Below are positions 8,916 through 18,685 of a stretch of DNA of 64,000 nt, piece by piece. A program made the position numbers and the translations under genes. The stretch comes from Phytohabitans suffuscus. Lineage in GTDB: Bacteria > Actinomycetota > Actinomycetes > Mycobacteriales > Micromonosporaceae. Below the pieces are notes generated by a model, which did no database searches, was not told the DNA's origin, and saw only the letters and a list, made by a program, of their open reading frames with translations. The stretch covers positions 8,928,320-8,992,319 of the forward strand of contig NZ_AP022871.1 in assembly GCF_011764565.1 (NCBI RefSeq). The letters run 5' to 3'. Position 1 is the first letter of the stretch; every line of letters starts with the position of its first letter.

Positions 8916-11752
8916 AGCTGCTCCTCCACGGCGATCCGGTGCGCGCCCGAGGAGGCGTAGAGCCCCCGGCACGCGTCGACGGGCACGGACTGCGCCACAC
9001 CGGCGGGTCCGGCCACCGCGCACCGCCGCACCTGGTCCACTTCGGACAGTGACTCCAGGAAGGCGACGGCGGCGGAGGCGAACAGCTCCCGGCCGAAGCG
9101 GGGCGGCAGCGCCGTCGTGGGGTGCAGCCACGCCTCCAGCGCCGCCCGCACCGCGCCCTGCCCGGTCAGCGCGGGTACGCCGCGGCGCAGCAGGATCTCG
9201 GCGTCGACGGTGACCGGGGCGTACTCGGGCAGAGCACCGCGAGCCGCGCGGTCGCCGGCATGGCCGGCCGCAGCGCGTCGGCGATCCGGGACGAGAGGCT
9301 GACGGTGGGCAGCGGCATCGGTTCGGGCGAGGCGGGCACGACGACCAGCCCCACCCAGCCCGGCGCCGATCCGCCGTCCGGGCCGGTGTGCGGCAGGCAC
9401 CGGGCGGCGGCGACCTCGGGGAAGCCGACCAGCACCAGCTCCTCGTAGTCCCACGCCTGCGCGGCCCGCCGGCGGTGCCGGGTGACGCCGGCCGCGCGGC
9501 GCACGTACGCCGGGTCGCTCTCCGGTCCGCGCCCGCGCAGCCCGGCGAGGTTGGTGACCTTCTTGACCCGGGTACCGGCGTGACCAGGCCCTTGATCTGG
9601 CCGGGCGCGAGGGGCGTCTCGGGCGTCGGGTCGGCGGCGCGGGAGACGTACACGGCCTCGACCGCGTCCGGGGTCACGGCCCGCAGCGTGCCGACCCGGT
9701 CCGGTGCGGTCGTGACGAGCCGCAGCCACCGCCCCTGCGCGGCGCCGACCGCCGGGCTCCCGGCGGCCCAGCCGAGCGGGGCGACGAACCGCAGGATGCC
9801 GCTCTGGCGCAGCCCGCGGCTGGCGTCCGCGACGTCGACGCCCTGCCAGCCGGCGCCGGTCCACACCTCCCAGCGGGGTGTGCCCGGGTCCGGGTCGCCG
9901 CAGGCGGCGGCGGAGTCGACGTCGAGGTGCAGGGAGACCGACGAGCCGAGGGAGGCGTCCGGCAGCGCGAGGCCCAGCGCCAGCGTGCCGGCCGCGGCGG
10001 CGCCGGACGGGGGCAGCGCGACCGGCACCGCGAACGGGGCGAACGCGGCCGGCGACAGCGGGTCCCAGGTGCGTACGGTCCAGCCGCCGGTGGCGGTGAC
10101 GAGGGCCGGGCGCCGGGGCTCGGTGGTGTACGAGATGGTGAGCGAGGAGACCAGCGGCGGGTCCGGTGGCAGCAGGTCGTTCGGGTCGGGGTCGCCGGGC
10201 CCGGCCGCCGCGGCGGCGAAGGCGGCGATCCGGCGCTGGTAGTCGAGCCAGCCGAAGTCGCCCTCGGCCAGGAACGCGCGGACGAAGTGGCCCGGCCGCC
10301 CGCCCAGCGCGAACGGCTCGGAGAACGGCGCGTTCGCCGGCAGGTCGCCGGCGCTCACCGACCCGAGCCGCCCGGGGGTCTCGGCGTACTCGGCCCACGC
10401 TCCCGCGCCGCGGCGCTGCCAGGAGACGCGCGGCGCGGTCGAGGTGGCGGCCAGCCCGCTGATCACCGCGTACGCCTCGCCGTACGTCCCGCCCTCGACG
10501 AGCCCTTCCAGCACGTGCAGCGCGGCGCTGTACCGCGCCTGGTAGTAGACCGGGACGCTCTGCCCCCAGGCGACCGGCCGCACCTCGCGCGTGGCGCCGG
10601 ACAGCAGCGCGAGCGACACGTCCACCGTGGACAGCGGCTTGCCGAACGCCTCGTCGCTGCGCACGTAGAACGCGTCGCCGCGCCGGGCGACCGGCCCGAA
10701 CGGCTGGAACTCCTTGCCGACGTCGAGCACGCCGTCGTTGTAGAACGCGGCGTCGGCGAGCACGCCCTCCCGGCGGACCACCGCGACCTTGATGTCGGTG
10801 AGGCTCAGCCCGAGCGCTTCCGACGGCAGCTGCGCCCGGTCGCCGCGCACCGCCGCCTCTATCCACGGTGGACCGGAGGCGGCGGCGCACTCCTCGCGCA
10901 GTCGTACGGTGACCGACGTCGGGGTGTTTTCGAGCACCGTGGCGGTGCGGGAGCCGGCGGCGGTGGAGTGCGACCAGACCAGGCCGGCGAGGACCCGGGC
11001 GTCGCCGCCGGTGATGTCGACCCGCACGTCCATGGTGCCGCCGGTGAAGGCGAGCACCGGGTCGGCGATCCGCCAGGCGTGCACGGGCGGTGGCGTACTC
11101 GGCGGTGGTGTACTTGGCAGTGGCGTACTCGGCGGCGGCGTGCTCGGCGGCGGCGTGCTCGGCGGCGGCGTGCTCGGCGGCGGCGTGCCGGGCGGAGGAT
11201 CCGCGGGCGGGCCGGCGAACGGCTGGAACGGGACGGCCCGGTCGGTCCAGGAGCGGGCGCCGTCGACGATCGCGCCGGCCGCGCTCCGCCGCGCCTCGTA
11301 CGAGCGGGCGTCGAGGAGCGCGGCGCCGTGCGCGGTCAGCGCCTCCGCGGTGGCGTACCGCCGCTCCGCCCGGCCGCGTCCCGCCCGCCGCGCAGCAGGC
11401 TCCCGGCGGGCACGACGACCGGCACCCGCGCCGGGTCCACCGTGGCCGCCGCGACGACCCGGTCGGGGACCGCGGGCAGCCTCGGCTCGCCGAGCACGTC
11501 CCGCAGCCAGTCCAGCAGCAGCCGGCCGGGGAGCGTGGACAGGTGCGCGCTGACGCCCGCCTGCAGCTCCGCGACCGCGGCCAGCAGCGCCCGGTCGGGT
11601 GCGGAGGGGTCGGCGAGGTCGGCCCCGTCGAACAGCAGCGACGCCCAGTCGCCGGGCAGCGACGGCGCGGGGGTGGCGGCCGCGATCCGGCGCAGCTCGG
11701 CGAGGACGGCCGCCGCGTCGCGCGGGTCGAGGACGTAGCCGGTCGCGCTCAT
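8912..11752 (-). CDS. Baseplate assembly protein J (gp6/Afp11-like), about 946 aa
   Basis: The ATG at 11752 overlaps the gp25-like gene by ATGA. The N-terminus (SATGYVLDPRDAAAVLAEL) leads to VPVVVPAGSLLRGG. A Pro-rich linker of seven 15-bp repeats follows, then beta-rich wedge domains (AFYNDGVLDVGKEFQPFGPV, SFYVRSDEAF-type). The C-terminal J signature is KVTNLAGLRGRG, AWDYEELVLVGFPEVAAARC and VTVDAEILLRRG. The reading frame changes three times, near 11395, 9575 and 9235. The total span of 2841 nt is divisible by three, as expected for three single-base losses. The gene is otherwise complete and each segment matches the family in order. Confidence 0.83.
11086..11190 (-). repeat. 15-bp tandem repeat, 7 units, encoding a PPPST linker
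   Basis: Seven units such as ggcggcggcgtgctc run without spacers. On the minus strand they encode (PPPST)n inside the J-like baseplate protein, with some divergent units at the low-coordinate end. This is a flexible Pro-rich linker that can change in length without a frameshift. Confidence 0.85.
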
Positions 11753-12189
11753 GAGCCGGCCCCGCCCGCGCTGAGCTCGAACGGCAGCACCAGGCTGTTG
11801 GGCCGGCGGTGGCGGTCGATCCGGTACTCGACCAGCACGTCGACGCGCTCGTCGGCGTCGCCGGCCGGCACCGCCTCGACCCGGTCGACGAGCACGCGGG
11901 GCTCGTGCAGCAGCAGCGCCCGCCGTACGTCGGACTCCAGCCGCCGGCACACCTCGCCGGTTCGCGGGTCGAAGACGTACCGGTCGACGCCGGCGCCGTG
12001 GTCCGGCCGCATGACCCGGCTGCCGAGGCCGGTGCGGAGCACGAGCAGGATCGCCTCGCGGACCCGCCGCTCGCCGTCCGAGCGTTCCAGCGTGCCGTCC
12101 GCGCCCCAGCGCACCGGGAACGCCCAGCCGGCCCCCACCTGCGGATAGTCGGCGCCAAGCGCACCGTGCCCGACGGGTCGCCCGCTCAC
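11749..12189 (-). CDS. gp25-like baseplate protein (Afp9-like)
   Basis: The 146-aa protein contains GWAFPVRWGADG, VREAILLVLRTGLGSRVMRPDHGAGVD and VDVLVEYRID, the order found in the T4 gp25/GPW family. gp25 starts sheath assembly at the baseplate. The GTG start at 12189 overlaps the PAAR stop (GTGA), and its stop overlaps the J-like gene. Confidence 0.92.
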   Translation of the reverse strand: MSGRPVGHGALGADYPQVGAGWAFPVRWGADGTLERSDGERRVREAILLVLRTGLGSRVMRPDHGAGVDRYVFDPRTGEVCRRLESDVRRALLLHEPRVLVDRVEAVPAGDADERVDVLVEYRIDRHRRPNSLVLPFELSAGGAGS

Positions 12190-12458
12190 GCGACCACCAC
12201 CGTGGGCAGGCCGGCGGCCACGCTCGCGCCGCAGGCGGCCGGGTCGCCGGCGCGCAGCGCGGGGCGCCCGCCGATCATGACGGTGGCCGAGCCGGCGGTG
12301 AACGGGGTGGACGGCGGGTGGCCCGGCTGGATCGGGCAGGCGTGGATGTCGCCGAGCACCGCGGCCGGCATCCCTCCGATGAGGACGGTCGGCACCCCGG
12401 GGCCGGTGACGGCGCCACCGTGGACGGTGGCGTCGCCGAGGCGGGCGGCGGCGGGCAT
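12186..12458 (-). CDS. PAAR-domain spike tip protein (Afp10-like)
   Basis: This 90-aa PAAR protein shows AARLGDATVHGG, GVPTVLIGGMPAAVLGD, the metal-site-like region HACPIQPGH and a second VMIGGRPALRAGD strand. PAAR proteins sharpen the VgrG spike. The ribosome site GAGGAG lies immediately after the last of three tandem stop-bearing repeats at the end of the VgrG gene. Confidence 0.95.
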   Translation of the reverse strand: MPAAARLGDATVHGGAVTGPGVPTVLIGGMPAAVLGDIHACPIQPGHPPSTPFTAGSATVMIGGRPALRAGDPAACGASVAAGLPTVVVA

Positions 12459-12470
12459 GGCCAGCTCCTC

Positions 12471-12524
12471 TCAGTTGATCTCGACGGGTCAGTTGATGTT
12501 GACGGGTCAGTTGATGTTGACGAG
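12471..12524 (-). repeat. Three 18-bp tandem copies of the VgrG gene end, each with a stop codon
   Basis: On the minus strand the last codons GTC AAC ATC AAC TGA are followed by CCC GTC AAC ATC AAC TGA and CCC GTC GAG ATC AAC TGA. The period is exactly 18 nt, so all three TGA codons are in the VgrG frame. The copies occupy 12507-12524, 12489-12506 and 12471-12488. Confidence 0.95.
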
Positions 12525-14237
12525 GGCGCCGCGCAGGTCGAGCGTGGCCGACGCCTTGATGTCGAGGGACGCGGAGGACTCGATCGACGCGGTCCCCGAG
12601 GCGGTGCCCTCGATGGTCGTCGCGTCGATCCGCACCGCGCCGGAGCTGGCCCTGAGCGTGATGTCGCCGGACGCGGCGGTCAGCTCGATGCCCGAGCCGG
12701 ACAGCGCGATCTCGTTGCCACCGTCCGGTTCGGAGAGTGTCACCTTGCCGTCCCCTTCGGACAGCACCAGCCTGTGTCCCCGCTTCGTGGACAGGGTGAC
12801 CGAGCCGCCGTCCTTGTCGTCGAACGTGAGCGCGTGCCCGGCCCGGGTGACGAGTGCCCGTACGTCGTTGGTGTCCGGGTCGACGGCGACCGGTGGCGCG
12901 GCCTGCCCGTGCCACAGGCTGCCGAGCACGACCGGCTGGGCCGCGTCGCCGCCGAGGAAGCCGACCAGCACCTCCTGCCCCGGGTCGGGCAGGAAGAACG
13001 TGCCCCGGTCCGGTCCGGCGTCCACTGTGGCCAGCCGGGCCCAGACGGCGTCGGGGGCGTCGGTGCGCCACGGGAAGGAGACCTTGACGCGGCCCCAGCC
13101 GAGCGGGTCGTCGAGGTCGGTGACCACGCCGGTGGCGAGCGGGTACGCGGGCGGCGCGGCGGCCGGCGCGAGCGGCGCGGGCAGGCCGAGCTGGAACTCG
13201 GTGGTGTAGCCGCGCGCGCTCATCCGGTGCCGTACCGCCGAGACGTAGTGCGGCCCGGCGAAGCGGTCGCCGACACCGGTGACGCTCACCCACGCGTCGC
13301 AGCGCAGCGCCGGGGTGCCGATGGTCCGGCCGGAGCCGGTGAGGTGGCGCAGGGCGGCCTGCCGGGCGGCGCCGCTGGCGAGGGCGTCGGCCTCCCCGGC
13401 GGTGAGCGGCAGCGGGCTCGGTACGGTCTGCGGGCGCAGCGCCCAGCCGGTGGCGTCCACGGCCGCGGAGTGGTCGTCGCGGTCGCCGGTGTCCACGCCG
13501 GAGCGTCCGGCGTCCGCGTCGGCGGTGACCGCCTCCTGCTGCTCGGGGTCCCAGCCGGTGACGGTGACCGGCGAGCCGAGGCCGCCGACGTCCTGGGTGA
13601 GGTGCAGCTCGGTGAGGTTGAGGGTCCAGGTCAGCGCGATCGGGTCGGCCGGCTCGGCGGGCGGGCGGAGCACGAGCGTGGTGCCGCGCACGTACGTGAC
13701 CCAGCCCAGCTCGGTGGCGCGGGCGACCAGGTGGTCCCAGTCGGCCCGGTCGCCCTGCACGACGGCGGGACGCGCCGGGCCGTCCTCGACGTCGGTGTCC
13801 AGCCCGTAGTCGGCGGCGACGGCCTGGGCCAGGTCGCCGTCGCCGGCCTCCTCCAGCACCCGCGAGCGGCGGGGCGCGGCGAGCCAGGCGCTGCGCGAGC
13901 GCGCCTCCACCCGCAGCAGCGGCGGCCGCCCGGCCGGGAAGTGCGCGGCGAGCGCGGTGACCACGCCGTCGAAGACGGTGGCCAGGTCGCTGTGGTAGCC
14001 GAGCAGCACCTCGACGGCGGTACCGGGGGCGAACGGGCCGCCGTCCGACCAGCGCACGGTCCGGGTGTCCGGGTCCCAGTTCTGCACGAGCAGCACGCAG
14101 CGGGCGTGCCGGTTGACCTCCTCGGCGACGTCCACCTCGACGATGTCCGCCTGTACGCGGGCCTCGACCGCGCTCCCGCCGGCGCGCACCTCGACCTCCG
14201 GCCGGTCCGGCCGCCGCACCGCGAACCGTTCGCTCAT
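12507..14237 (-). CDS. VgrG/Afp8-like spike protein
   Basis: The 576-aa protein has a gp27-like N-terminal part (VQNWDPDTRTVRWSDGG, LLGYHSDLATVFDGVVTAL). It then has the OB-fold/gp5-like core (ATGVVTDLDDPLGWGRVKVSF, FFLPDPGQEVLVGFLGGD, QPVVLGSLWHGQ). The C-terminus is a repeated beta-helix of alternating Thr/Ser/Ile strands (GGSVTLSTKRGHRLVLSEGD, IELTAASGDITLRAS) ending RGALVNIN. It forms the central spike capped by PAAR. It is intact. Confidence 0.93.
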   Translation of the reverse strand: MSERFAVRRPDRPEVEVRAGGSAVEARVQADIVEVDVAEEVNRHARCVLLVQNWDPDTRTVRWSDGGPFAPGTAVEVLLGYHSDLATVFDGVVTALAAHFPAGRPPLLRVEARSRSAWLAAPRRSRVLEEAGDGDLAQAVAADYGLDTDVEDGPARPAVVQGDRADWDHLVARATELGWVTYVRGTTLVLRPPAEPADPIALTWTLNLTELHLTQDVGGLGSPVTVTGWDPEQQEAVTADADAGRSGVDTGDRDDHSAAVDATGWALRPQTVPSPLPLTAGEADALASGAARQAALRHLTGSGRTIGTPALRCDAWVSVTGVGDRFAGPHYVSAVRHRMSARGYTTEFQLGLPAPLAPAAAPPAYPLATGVVTDLDDPLGWGRVKVSFPWRTDAPDAVWARLATVDAGPDRGTFFLPDPGQEVLVGFLGGDAAQPVVLGSLWHGQAAPPVAVDPDTNDVRALVTRAGHALTFDDKDGGSVTLSTKRGHRLVLSEGDGKVTLSEPDGGNEIALSGSGIELTAASGDITLRASSGAVRIDATTIEGTASGTASIESSASLDIKASATLDLRGALVNIN

Positions 14238-14912
14238 GGCCGGCGCCCCTTCTCCTGGGCGGCAGCAGCAGGACCGAGCCGACCTCCAGCGCCCGGGGGT
14301 TGGCCAGCTTGTTGACCTCGGCGAGCGGGCGCCACCAGGCCGGCGAGCCGTACACCCGGTGGGCGATCGCGTCGATCGTGTCGCCCTCGACGACGAGCCA
14401 GGTCTGGTACAGGTCGGGCGACTCGCGGCGCTCCTCGGCGGCCAGCTCCTCGGGGGCGACCACCTCCTGCAGCGTGATCTTCACGGTGGCCCGCAGCGGC
14501 TCGCCGCCCCGGTCGAAGAGCGTGTACTGCACGTCGGCCTGGGTAAGCACGCCCCGGAAGTCGAAGCGCCCCCAGTGCGCGTGCAGGTAGAACGGCTGGT
14601 GCGTCTCGGGCTGGAACTCGGCGAACGCGAGCAGCGCGTCGATCCGCTCCCCACGGTCTGGGTGGACTCGACCACGCCGGTGCCGTCGAAGAAGAGGTCC
14701 AACTGCACCTGGTCCGGCTCGCCGCCGCCGTACGAGGTCTGCGGCGCGGAGGAGCCGGCCGAGGTGGCGGTCCGGTAGTTGTTCTTGCGGCTGAAGCCGA
14801 GCTGGGTCGGGTTGAACAGGGCCTGCCACGGCACGCCGGCCGGCTCCCGGAACTCCTGGTCCCGGTACGGCTCGATGGCGAGCTTGGCCAGCTGGCGTTC
14901 GTCGAGGTTCAC
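14234..14912 (-). CDS. LysM-domain baseplate hub protein (Afp7-like)
   Basis: The N-terminal part has FNPTQLGFSRKNNYRTA and VQLDLFFDGTGVVE. The C-terminal part has TWLVVEGDTIDAIAHRVYG and WWRPLAEVNKLANPRALEVG, a LysM domain. In Afp-like particles such proteins join tube and spike. GTG at 14912 overlaps the preceding stop. Two shifts are needed: one near 14655, and one near 14255 in a GGGG run, the latter inferred because only then does the gene stop in ATGA overlap with vgrG. The span of 679 nt (3n+1) agrees with two lost bases, giving about 226 aa. Confidence 0.82.
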
Positions 14913-15124
14913 CGGTCCCACTCCCGCCGCAGCACCTCGAGGACCCGCTCGGTGGCGCGGCGCACCACCCGTTCCACGAGGTCGTCGTCGAGCCCGGCGG
15001 CGGCCGGCGGGCCGGCGGAGGCCGCGGCGGCACCCGGGCCCGCCGCTCCCGGCGCTCCCGGCGGCGCGCCGACCGCCGCGTCCAGCACCACCTCGGTGAC
15101 GATCTCGCCGATGACGACGGCCAT
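14909..15124 (-). CDS. DUF5908-family small eCIS protein
   Basis: The 71-aa product starts MAVVIGEIVTEVVLDA, has a Pro/Ala/Gly linker and ends in a helix, LVERVVRRATERVLEVLRR. This short beta-strand plus C-terminal helix layout and the place between the tube and LysM genes match DUF5908 proteins of eCIS loci. The stop overlaps the next GTG. Confidence 0.75.
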   Translation of the reverse strand: MAVVIGEIVTEVVLDAAVGAPPGAPGAAGPGAAAASAGPPAAAGLDDDLVERVVRRATERVLEVLRREWDR

Positions 15125-15125
15125 G

Positions 15126-15589
15126 TCATCCCCCCAACCGGACCAGGCGCAGCCCGTGATGCGCGATCTCCAGCGTCTCGATGGCGACCGCCGGCGCCTG
15201 GGCGTCCAGCTCCGGGCCGGTCATCTTGACCGGGAACCCGCGCCGGAACTCCCACACCCGGGCCGGCGCCAGCGCGCCGTCCACCCAGGCCAGCAGGTGC
15301 ACCTGCCCGTCGCGCGGCGCGACCCGCCCGGTGGCCAGGTACTCCGCCCACCAGTCCCAGAGCCCGAGCCCCGGCCCCGCGCCCTGGCTCAGCACCAGGT
15401 TGGGGAACGAGCCGCGGGTGGGCAGCCGGTGCGCGAACCGGTTCTCGCCGCCCTCGACGTACTCCTCGACGCCGACCTCACCGGCCAGCCCGAGCACTTG
15501 GAGAAGTCGACCTCCGCCAGGTCCTGGATCGCCAGCCGGAAGTGGGCGTTGAGGTGGGGGTACGCCACCGGCGAGGAGACGGGCAGCAC
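15126..15589 (-). CDS. Tube/tail protein (Afp5-like), gp19 family
   Basis: The N-terminus (YPHLNAHFRLAIQDLAEVDF) leads to VGVEEYVEGGENRFAHRLP, WDWWAEYLATG, VWEFRRGFPVKMTGPELDA and VAIETLEIAHHGLRLVRL. This is the conserved layout of T4 gp19-like tube proteins, and the gene follows the main tube gene. The frame changes near 15500 after DFSK. The 464-nt span is 3n+2, so one base is missing. GTG at 15589 is the chosen start. The corrected product has about 154 aa. Confidence 0.85.
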
Positions 15590-15592
15590 GGC

Positions 15593-16030
15593 TCACGCCA
15601 CCTCGATCTCGACGCCCTCGTGGACGAACTCGACCGTCTCGATGGCGATCTCGTTGCCGGTGGCCTTGAGGCCGGGGCCTTCGATCTTCACCGGCCAGGC
15701 GTCCCGGATCTTCCAGGTCATCACCGGCTTGCGCTCCTCGTTGAGCAGGCTGATGACGACCGGGCGGCGCTGCACGGTGCCGGCCGAGATGGTCTTGTAC
15801 CACTCGAACAGCCCGTTGCCGCCCTCGGCCGGCGCGATGCCGCGCTTGAGCGTCACGTTGCCGTACTTGCGCAGGCCGGGGATCTTGCGGACGGACAGCG
15901 AGACGTCCGCGCCGCCCCGGTAGTCGATCGGGTCGGCCTCCATCGTGAGGCCGCTGACCTCCGAGAAGCTGGCGGTGTTCTGCGAGTCGCCCCAGCTCAC
16001 CTGGAAGTGGAGCGTGGTCATCGGGTACAC
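15593..16030 (-). CDS. Main inner tube protein (Afp1-like, gp19 family)
   Basis: This intact 145-aa protein carries the complete tube signature: FQVSWGDSQNTASFSEVSGL, DPIDYRGGADVSLSVRKIPG, GNVTLKRGIAPAEGGNGLF, TWKIRDAWPVKIEGPGLKA and IAIETVEFVHEGVEIEV. Stacked hexamers of such proteins form the inner tube. GTG at 16030 has an AGAAGG ribosome site 8 nt upstream, and an ATG at 16021 is a possible second start. Confidence 0.95.
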   Translation of the reverse strand: MYPMTTLHFQVSWGDSQNTASFSEVSGLTMEADPIDYRGGADVSLSVRKIPGLRKYGNVTLKRGIAPAEGGNGLFEWYKTISAGTVQRRPVVISLLNEERKPVMTWKIRDAWPVKIEGPGLKATGNEIAIETVEFVHEGVEIEVA

Positions 16031-16059
16031 GGGCGGGCCCTTCTACTCACTGTGGACGC

Positions 16060-16131
16060 TCACTCGGACGGGCACGGTCACTCGGACAGGCACGCTCACT
16101 CGGACGGGCACGGTCACTCGGACAGTCGCTT
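16060..16131 (-). repeat. Four 18-bp tandem copies of the sheath gene end, each with a stop codon
   Basis: The minus-strand unit CTGTCCGAGTGACCGTGC (with minor variants) is repeated exactly every 18 nt. The first copy holds the last two sheath codons and its TGA, and every further copy repeats TCC GAG TGA in the same frame. The array fills most of the gap to the tube gene. Confidence 0.95.
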
Positions 16132-18669
16132 GTGGCTGAACCGGAAGACCACGAACTCGGCCGGCTTGGCCGGCGCGATCGCCACCTCGGTGACGACCAG
16201 GCCGAGGTCGATGTCCGTCTCGGTCATCGTCTGGCCCAGCCCCACCCGCACCCGGTACGCCTGCTCGGCCGTGGTGCCGGCCAGCGCGCCGGCCCGCCAG
16301 AGCTGGTCCAGGAAGCCCTCCACGGACGCCTTGATACGCAGCCAGGTGGTGGCGGTGTTCGGCTCGAACACGACCCACTGCGTGCCCCGCTCGACCGAGG
16401 TCTCCACGAAGTTGAACAGCCGCCGCACGTTGACGTAGCGCCAGGTCGTGTCGTCGGTGGCGTTGCGGGCGCCCCAGATCCGGGTGCCACGGCCGGGGAA
16501 CGCGCGGATCAGGTTGACCGCGCCGGGGTTGAGCAGGTCCTGGCGGCGCTGCGTGTACTGCTGGGCGAGCCCGACGATGCCGCTGACCCGCTCGTTGCCG
16601 GGCGCCTTGTGCACGCCGCGCTCGCGGTCGGTGCGGGCCATCACGCCGGCCACGAAGCCGCTGGGCGGTACGGTGCGGAAGCGGTCGGTGGAGTCCGGGT
16701 CGAGGTTGACGATGAGCAGGTGCGGCGCGTACACGGCGGCGTAGGTGCTGGCGACCGCGGTGTTGCGCCAGGCCAGCAGCGCCTGGTCGTCGGCGAGGTC
16801 CGGGGCGTCCACGACGGCCAGCCGGCGGAACGACTCGCAGTGCCGCACCAGCGCGCCGGCGAGGTCGGCCTGCAGCAGCTCGTCCTGGTACGTGAGCAGG
16901 TCCGGGCAGATGACCAGCGCCGGCTCCGGCTCGGCCTCCAGCGCGGTGAGCCCGGCCTTGACGTCGGCCGTGCTCGGCGTCACGTCCAGCCCCTGCTGGT
17001 CGGCGACCGCGAACGCGGGCAGCGTGCTCAGCGACGGCGCCCCGGCGGCGGCCGCCCGCGGCGCGACGGTGACCAGTGTGGACAGTCCGTTCACGACACC
17101 GTCGCGGGCGAAGTACCGCGGGTGCGCCGGGTCCAGGGCGAGGCCGGCGAAGCGCTCGCTGCCCGCCGGCCCGCTGACCGCGAGGCTGAACCGCAGCGGC
17201 GCGAATGTCGTCGGCACGAACGCCCGCAGCGCGAACGCGTCCCCGGCGACGGCGCTGATGTTCGTGGTGGCGGCGAAGCCCAGCACGTAGATGGAGCCGC
17301 CCGGGTTGGTCACCTCGCCGATCTCCAGCAGGTTGCCGCCGAAGTCGACGAGGTCGCCGGCCAGCGGCGGCCGGGCGCAGCGCACCACGACACCCCGGGA
17401 CGCGTTGTCCGGGAGCAGGAACTGCACGGTGTCGAACGTCTGCGCGGTCGAGCCGGTGATCGTGAAGCTGGTGGCGGTACGGACGGCGGTCGCGGTGTTC
17501 GGGCCCGCGCTGAGCCGGATCGAGGTGCCCTCCGGGACGAACGAGTAGCGGGCGAGCAGGTCGGCGGGGGTCGGGTTGGCCAGCGTCGTGGACTCCTGGA
17601 AGCGGTACACCCGCAGCCGCGCCTCGACCTCGATCGGGCCGGCGGGCGGCGGTGCCGGGAAGGCGATGTGGTTGGCGGCGGCCCAGGTGCCCTCCATGCC
17701 GGTGGCCGCGTACCCGTGCAGCTTCGTGGTCATGTCGGCGACCGCCGGGCGCAGCGCCGGGTCCTCCAGCCAGGTGATCGCGCCGAGCGCGACGGTGTTG
17801 CCGGTCGGCGCGCCGACCGTGCCGCGGAAGCGGGCCACCCGGTCGGTGAGCTGCACGCCGGGCACCGCGCCGGGCGCGGCGGCGGCGACGGTCACGACGA
17901 GGCCGGCGCCGGCGCCGGTCACGGCGGTCACCCGCCAGGCGGTGCGCGTGCGGTCGCCGGTCTCGGCCAGCAGCAGGTCGCCGGCCTTGACGCCGCCGCC
18001 GGCCGCGAAGCGCAGGGCGGTCGCGTTCGCCGCGACCTGGCCGGCGATCCGGTCGCCGGGGACCAGGGCGACGTTCGCGCCGCCGGACCTGGTGACCGTC
18101 AGCGTGCCGGGGGCCACGTCGGTGACCGTGGCGGCGGCGGCGGTGGTGCCGGCGGCGTCGCCCTTGACCAGCACGACGGTGTCGCCGACCGACACGCCCG
18201 CGACCGAGTCGACGGCGACGGCGGTGGCGCTGCCGGTGACCGTGACGGCGGCGGTGACGCCGGCCCGGTACGCCGCGGCCTGCCCGCCGGTCAGGTCGGG
18301 CGCGACGGCGATGGTGAGCCCGGTGGACCAGGCGCCGGGCGACGTGGCGGTCACCGGGAACGAGTCCGCCCCGGCGGTGTCCCGCACCACCCAGGTGCCG
18401 GGCAGCGAGGGGTCGACCCGGACGACGTACGCGGCCGGACCGCCGTTCTCGAAGAAGCCGTACACGGCCTCGGCGGTGAAGCCGCCGGCGGAGCTGCCGC
18501 CGAACGTGCGCTGGAAGTCGGCCCACCCGGTGATCCGGGTCGGGCGCAGCGGGGTGCCGCGGCGGGTGCTGCCGAGGATCGCGACCACGCTCGTGGCCGC
18601 GGCGGCGATGGGCTGCGGCCCCGAGGGCACCTCCTCGATGTACACGCCCGGCGATAGATAGGTCGTCAC
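16114..18669 (-). CDS. Contractile sheath protein (Afp2-like)
   Basis: The 851-aa protein starts TTYLSPGVYIEEVPSGPQPI, the conserved opening of sheath proteins, and continues with VAILGSTRRGTPLRP and GWADFQRTFGG. The C-terminal conserved domain includes VNLIRAFPGRGTRIWGARN, WRYVNVRRLFNFVETSVERG and DIDLGLVVTEVAIAPAKPAEF. The long middle (about residues 100-480) is an inserted, beta-rich surface region, making it larger than minimal sheath proteins. GTG at 18669 follows GGAGGAG. It contracts to drive the tube and is intact. Confidence 0.96.
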   Translation of the reverse strand: MTTYLSPGVYIEEVPSGPQPIAAAATSVVAILGSTRRGTPLRPTRITGWADFQRTFGGSSAGGFTAEAVYGFFENGGPAAYVVRVDPSLPGTWVVRDTAGADSFPVTATSPGAWSTGLTIAVAPDLTGGQAAAYRAGVTAAVTVTGSATAVAVDSVAGVSVGDTVVLVKGDAAGTTAAAATVTDVAPGTLTVTRSGGANVALVPGDRIAGQVAANATALRFAAGGGVKAGDLLLAETGDRTRTAWRVTAVTGAGAGLVVTVAAAAPGAVPGVQLTDRVARFRGTVGAPTGNTVALGAITWLEDPALRPAVADMTTKLHGYAATGMEGTWAAANHIAFPAPPPAGPIEVEARLRVYRFQESTTLANPTPADLLARYSFVPEGTSIRLSAGPNTATAVRTATSFTITGSTAQTFDTVQFLLPDNASRGVVVRCARPPLAGDLVDFGGNLLEIGEVTNPGGSIYVLGFAATTNISAVAGDAFALRAFVPTTFAPLRFSLAVSGPAGSERFAGLALDPAHPRYFARDGVVNGLSTLVTVAPRAAAAGAPSLSTLPAFAVADQQGLDVTPSTADVKAGLTALEAEPEPALVICPDLLTYQDELLQADLAGALVRHCESFRRLAVVDAPDLADDQALLAWRNTAVASTYAAVYAPHLLIVNLDPDSTDRFRTVPPSGFVAGVMARTDRERGVHKAPGNERVSGIVGLAQQYTQRRQDLLNPGAVNLIRAFPGRGTRIWGARNATDDTTWRYVNVRRLFNFVETSVERGTQWVVFEPNTATTWLRIKASVEGFLDQLWRAGALAGTTAEQAYRVRVGLGQTMTETDIDLGLVVTEVAIAPAKPAEFVVFRFSHKRLSE

Positions 18670-18685
18670 GGTCTCCTCCTGCGCT

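Noticed and set aside
11086..11190. CRISPR or intergenic minisatellite
   Set aside because: There are no spacers, and the repeat lies within the coding frame of the J-like protein as a Pro-rich linker.
8912..11752. Programmed ribosomal frameshifting in the J-like gene
   Set aside because: There are three shifts in one gene, no slippery heptamer, and the same one-base sense occurs in unrelated genes. Sequence errors explain this more simply.
16060..16131. CRISPR array
   Set aside because: Units are 18 bp, directly joined, have no spacers and continue the sheath reading frame.
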